Assembly (NCBI GenBank): GCA_023250205.1
Contig: JAHFBE010000023.1
Location: forward strand, 1 to 34,682
DNA: 34,682 bases
Reading direction: 5' to 3'
DNA from: Candidatus Melainabacteria bacterium
Lineage (GTDB): Bacteria > Cyanobacteriota > Vampirovibrionia > 2-02-FULL-35-15
Shown one piece after another: positions 33,282 to 34,682 of this stretch (its first letter is position 1; the number at the start of each line of letters is the position of its first letter). The notes under the pieces were generated by a model that made no database searches, was not told the origin of the DNA, and saw nothing but the letters and a program-made list of their open reading frames with translations. The translations under genes were made by a program, and so were the position numbers.

Positions 33282-34128
33282 AACTAATAGAAATCTCGAC
33301 TTAATGAAAACAGAAGATCTTGTTGAATTGTTTATAACTGAAGAACAAAACACTATTACTGCAATAAAAAAACAAAAGTCAAACATAACAAAAGCCATCA
33401 ATAAAATTTCACAAAAAATAAAAGCCGGTGGAAGGGTAATTTACATAGGAGCCGGGACAAGCGGAAGGCTTGGAATATTAGATGCTTCAGAATGCAAGCC
33501 CACTTTTAGCACAGATCTATTTAAAGCAATAATTGCAGGCGGAAATAATTCAATGTTTCAAGCTAAAGAAGACTCGGAAGATAATATAAAAAATGCAATT
33601 AACGATTTAAATAAAATAAAACTTTCTAGGAATGATGTAGTTGTTGGTATAGCAGCAAGTGGTGAAACTCCTTATACACTTTCAGCCATTCAATATGCAA
33701 AGAAAAAGAACATTGTAACTGTAGGAATTACTTCAAATCCAAATTCAACACTCGCTAAAATTGCAAATCACAAAATCACTCCAGAGATTAAATCTGAAAT
33801 TATTGCGGGTTCAAGCAGGTTAAAGTCCGGAACATCACAAAAAATTATTCTAAACATGATCAGTTCAATAAGCATGATTCACAATAGTAAGGTATATAAA
33901 GATTTAATGATAGATGTTCAGCCAAAAAACAAAAAGTTGATTAAACGGGCAATAGGGATTATCTCTCATATTTGTAAACTACCACTTAACAAAGCCAATA
34001 GCTTATTTTATAAAGCAAATAAAGATACAAAAGCAGCAATAGTAATGCATCACAAAGATTGTGACTTTAGTAAAGCAAAAGCTTTGTTAAAAAAATCAAA
34101 CTATAATTTAAGAAAAATTATTGGATAA
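33274..34128 (+). CDS. murQ: N-acetylmuramic acid 6-phosphate etherase
   Basis: MurQ cleaves the lactyl ether of MurNAc-6-phosphate to GlcNAc-6-phosphate and lactate, the step that returns wall sugar to metabolism. The 284-residue product has the SIS-domain sugar-phosphate motif GAGTSGRLGILDASE (from G59), AGGNNSMF, GIAASGETPYT and GSSRLKSGTSQK. The C-terminal UBA-like helix region is partly kept. Its eight-base overlap with ftsI suggests coupled translation of a wall-synthesis and a wall-recycling enzyme. No anmK or MurNAc transporter gene is in the window. Identity is firm; regulation is inference. Confidence 0.93.
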   Translation: MSRTNRNLDLMKTEDLVELFITEEQNTITAIKKQKSNITKAINKISQKIKAGGRVIYIGAGTSGRLGILDASECKPTFSTDLFKAIIAGGNNSMFQAKEDSEDNIKNAINDLNKIKLSRNDVVVGIAASGETPYTLSAIQYAKKKNIVTVGITSNPNSTLAKIANHKITPEIKSEIIAGSSRLKSGTSQKIILNMISSISMIHNSKVYKDLMIDVQPKNKKLIKRAIGIISHICKLPLNKANSLFYKANKDTKAAIVMHHKDCDFSKAKALLKKSNYNLRKIIG

Positions 34129-34203
34129 CCCTTAGAGCTTTCTATACACCAGCAAAGCCTTAATTGTTATTGGGAATGGTACAAAGTAACTACTCTAAAA
34201 AAG

Positions 34204-34305
34204 ATGACTTTAACAAATCAATTAATTTTTATATTATCAACACTAATTCTAGTAATTATTTATATTTTATTTTTTGAATCCGAATTTGAAGAAGCTGAAA
34301 GTTAA
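34204..34305 (+). CDS. Possible 33-residue single-helix membrane microprotein
   Basis: The frame encodes a polar start (MTLTNQ), one hydrophobic helix (LIFILSTLILVIIYILFF) and an acidic tail (ESEFEEAES). It lies 75 bases after murQ and 23 before the tRNA-Leu gene on the other strand. There is no strong ribosome site (AAAAAAG only), so it may be chance; the clear amphipathic plan and abrupt end at a stop are the only support. Confidence 0.35.
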   Translation: MTLTNQLIFILSTLILVIIYILFFESEFEEAES

Positions 34306-34327
34306 ATATAATTTCTTTTCCTCAAAT

Positions 34328-34406
34328 TGGGCGATGAGGGACTTGAACCCACACGGTTGCCCACATGATCCTAAGTCATGCGCGTCTGCCATTCCGCCAA
34401 TCGCCC
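34328..34406 (-). tRNA. tRNA-Leu (anticodon TAG)
   Basis: On the minus strand the acceptor GGGCGAT pairs with ATCGCCC, the D arm has GCG...CGC, and the anticodon stem CATGA/TCATG encloses CTTAGGA with anticodon TAG. A variable arm of ~11 bases and GTTCAAGTC T-loop region follow. The T stem has one T-T mismatch. CCA is not encoded. The plan fits a class II Leu tRNA with a short variable arm. Confidence 0.92.
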
Positions 34407-34446
34407 ATACAAGGGATGCAAAGCTAGAACGCTTTACAACTGAACA

Positions 34447-34518
34447 TGGGCCACATGGGATTCGAACCTATAACCTAACGCTTAAGAGGCGTGTGCTCCA
34501 CCATTGAGCTAGTGGCCC
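34447..34518 (-). tRNA. tRNA-Lys (anticodon CTT)
   Basis: Acceptor GGGCCAC pairs with GTGGCCC; the D arm is GCTC...GAGC; the anticodon loop CTCTTAA carries CTT. Two stem positions are imperfect: 27-43 (C-T) and one A-C in the T stem. CCA is not encoded. It is followed 41 bases on by the tRNA-Leu gene. Confidence 0.88.
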
Positions 34519-34592
34519 ATAAACTAAAGACTAGTAGCTAGAATATTAAACTTAATTAGTAATGAAGATTCTGGTTACTATTCTTTAGTATG

Positions 34593-34665
<73 letters not shown>

Positions 34666-34682
34666 ATTTTTCATTAACCTTT

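Noticed and set aside
34274-34507. Open frame of 77 codons at the right end
   Set aside because: It lies antisense across the tRNA-Leu and tRNA-Lys genes.

Overview
This is an AT-rich bacterial chromosome segment made mostly of housekeeping genes. It most resembles a non-photosynthetic member of the cyanobacterial phylum (Melainabacteria/Vampirovibrionia type). The lineage is inferred from three observations: a HAS-barrel protein of the kind typical of Cyanobacteria (187-753), cyanobacteria-like housekeeping proteins, and no photosynthesis genes. A KdsA enzyme for the LPS sugar Kdo (2315-3145) and an MlaF-like ATPase (1600-2325) indicate a Gram-negative envelope. MreB/MreC and an MraW(RsmH)-FtsL-like-FtsI-MurQ cluster indicate a peptidoglycan-walled, probably rod-shaped cell. 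No phage, CRISPR array, insertion sequence or transposase was seen.

Layout. 1-1497: tail of an unknown gene, the HAS-barrel gene and comF. 1498-5852, nearly all minus strand: mlaF-like, kdsA, two micro membrane proteins, recR, ybaB, a secreted six-cysteine peptide, metF. 6062-8089: mreB, mreC, then the small SRP RNA with its own promoter, next to a 32-bp perfect palindrome. 8122-10948, accessory: a protein with eight dockerin/EF-hand loops and a C39-like cysteine peptidase domain, bracketed by ~48-bp direct repeats, then a stand-alone MshEN-like domain and a secreted PDZ protein. 11023-14839, translation block: rpsB, tsf, pyrH, smpB, rplU, rpmA. 14892-19667: doxX-like, dnaE, a bifunctional-nuclease-family gene. 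19681-21050: two overlapping minus-strand ORFs that look like one gene split at a run of six G. 21341-23808: a histidine kinase coupled to a response regulator whose two receivers have both lost the phospho-acceptor Asp. 24023-24915: rpsL-rpsG. 24941-26164: an unrecognised 407-aa protein behind a long inverted repeat. 26380-34128: gcvPB, DUF2905, spoIID, argF, rsmH, ftsL-like, ftsI, murQ, in a tight plus-strand run. 34328-34665: tRNA genes Leu, Lys, Arg on the minus strand.

Non-coding signals. Three ~97-bp palindromic elements with the same TCATTGCGAG ends lie at gene boundaries (1498, 14039, 15328). A recurring extended -10 motif (TGnTAAAAT) precedes rpsB, rplU, dnaE and gcvPB. At rplU and dnaE it sits so close to the ATG that leaderless mRNAs are predicted.

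Most interesting accessory material: the dockerin-C39 gene between direct repeats, the degenerate two-component pair, the split gene at the poly-G run, and the palindrome over the SRP RNA promoter. Function statements for these are inference from sequence motifs only; no database search was run.
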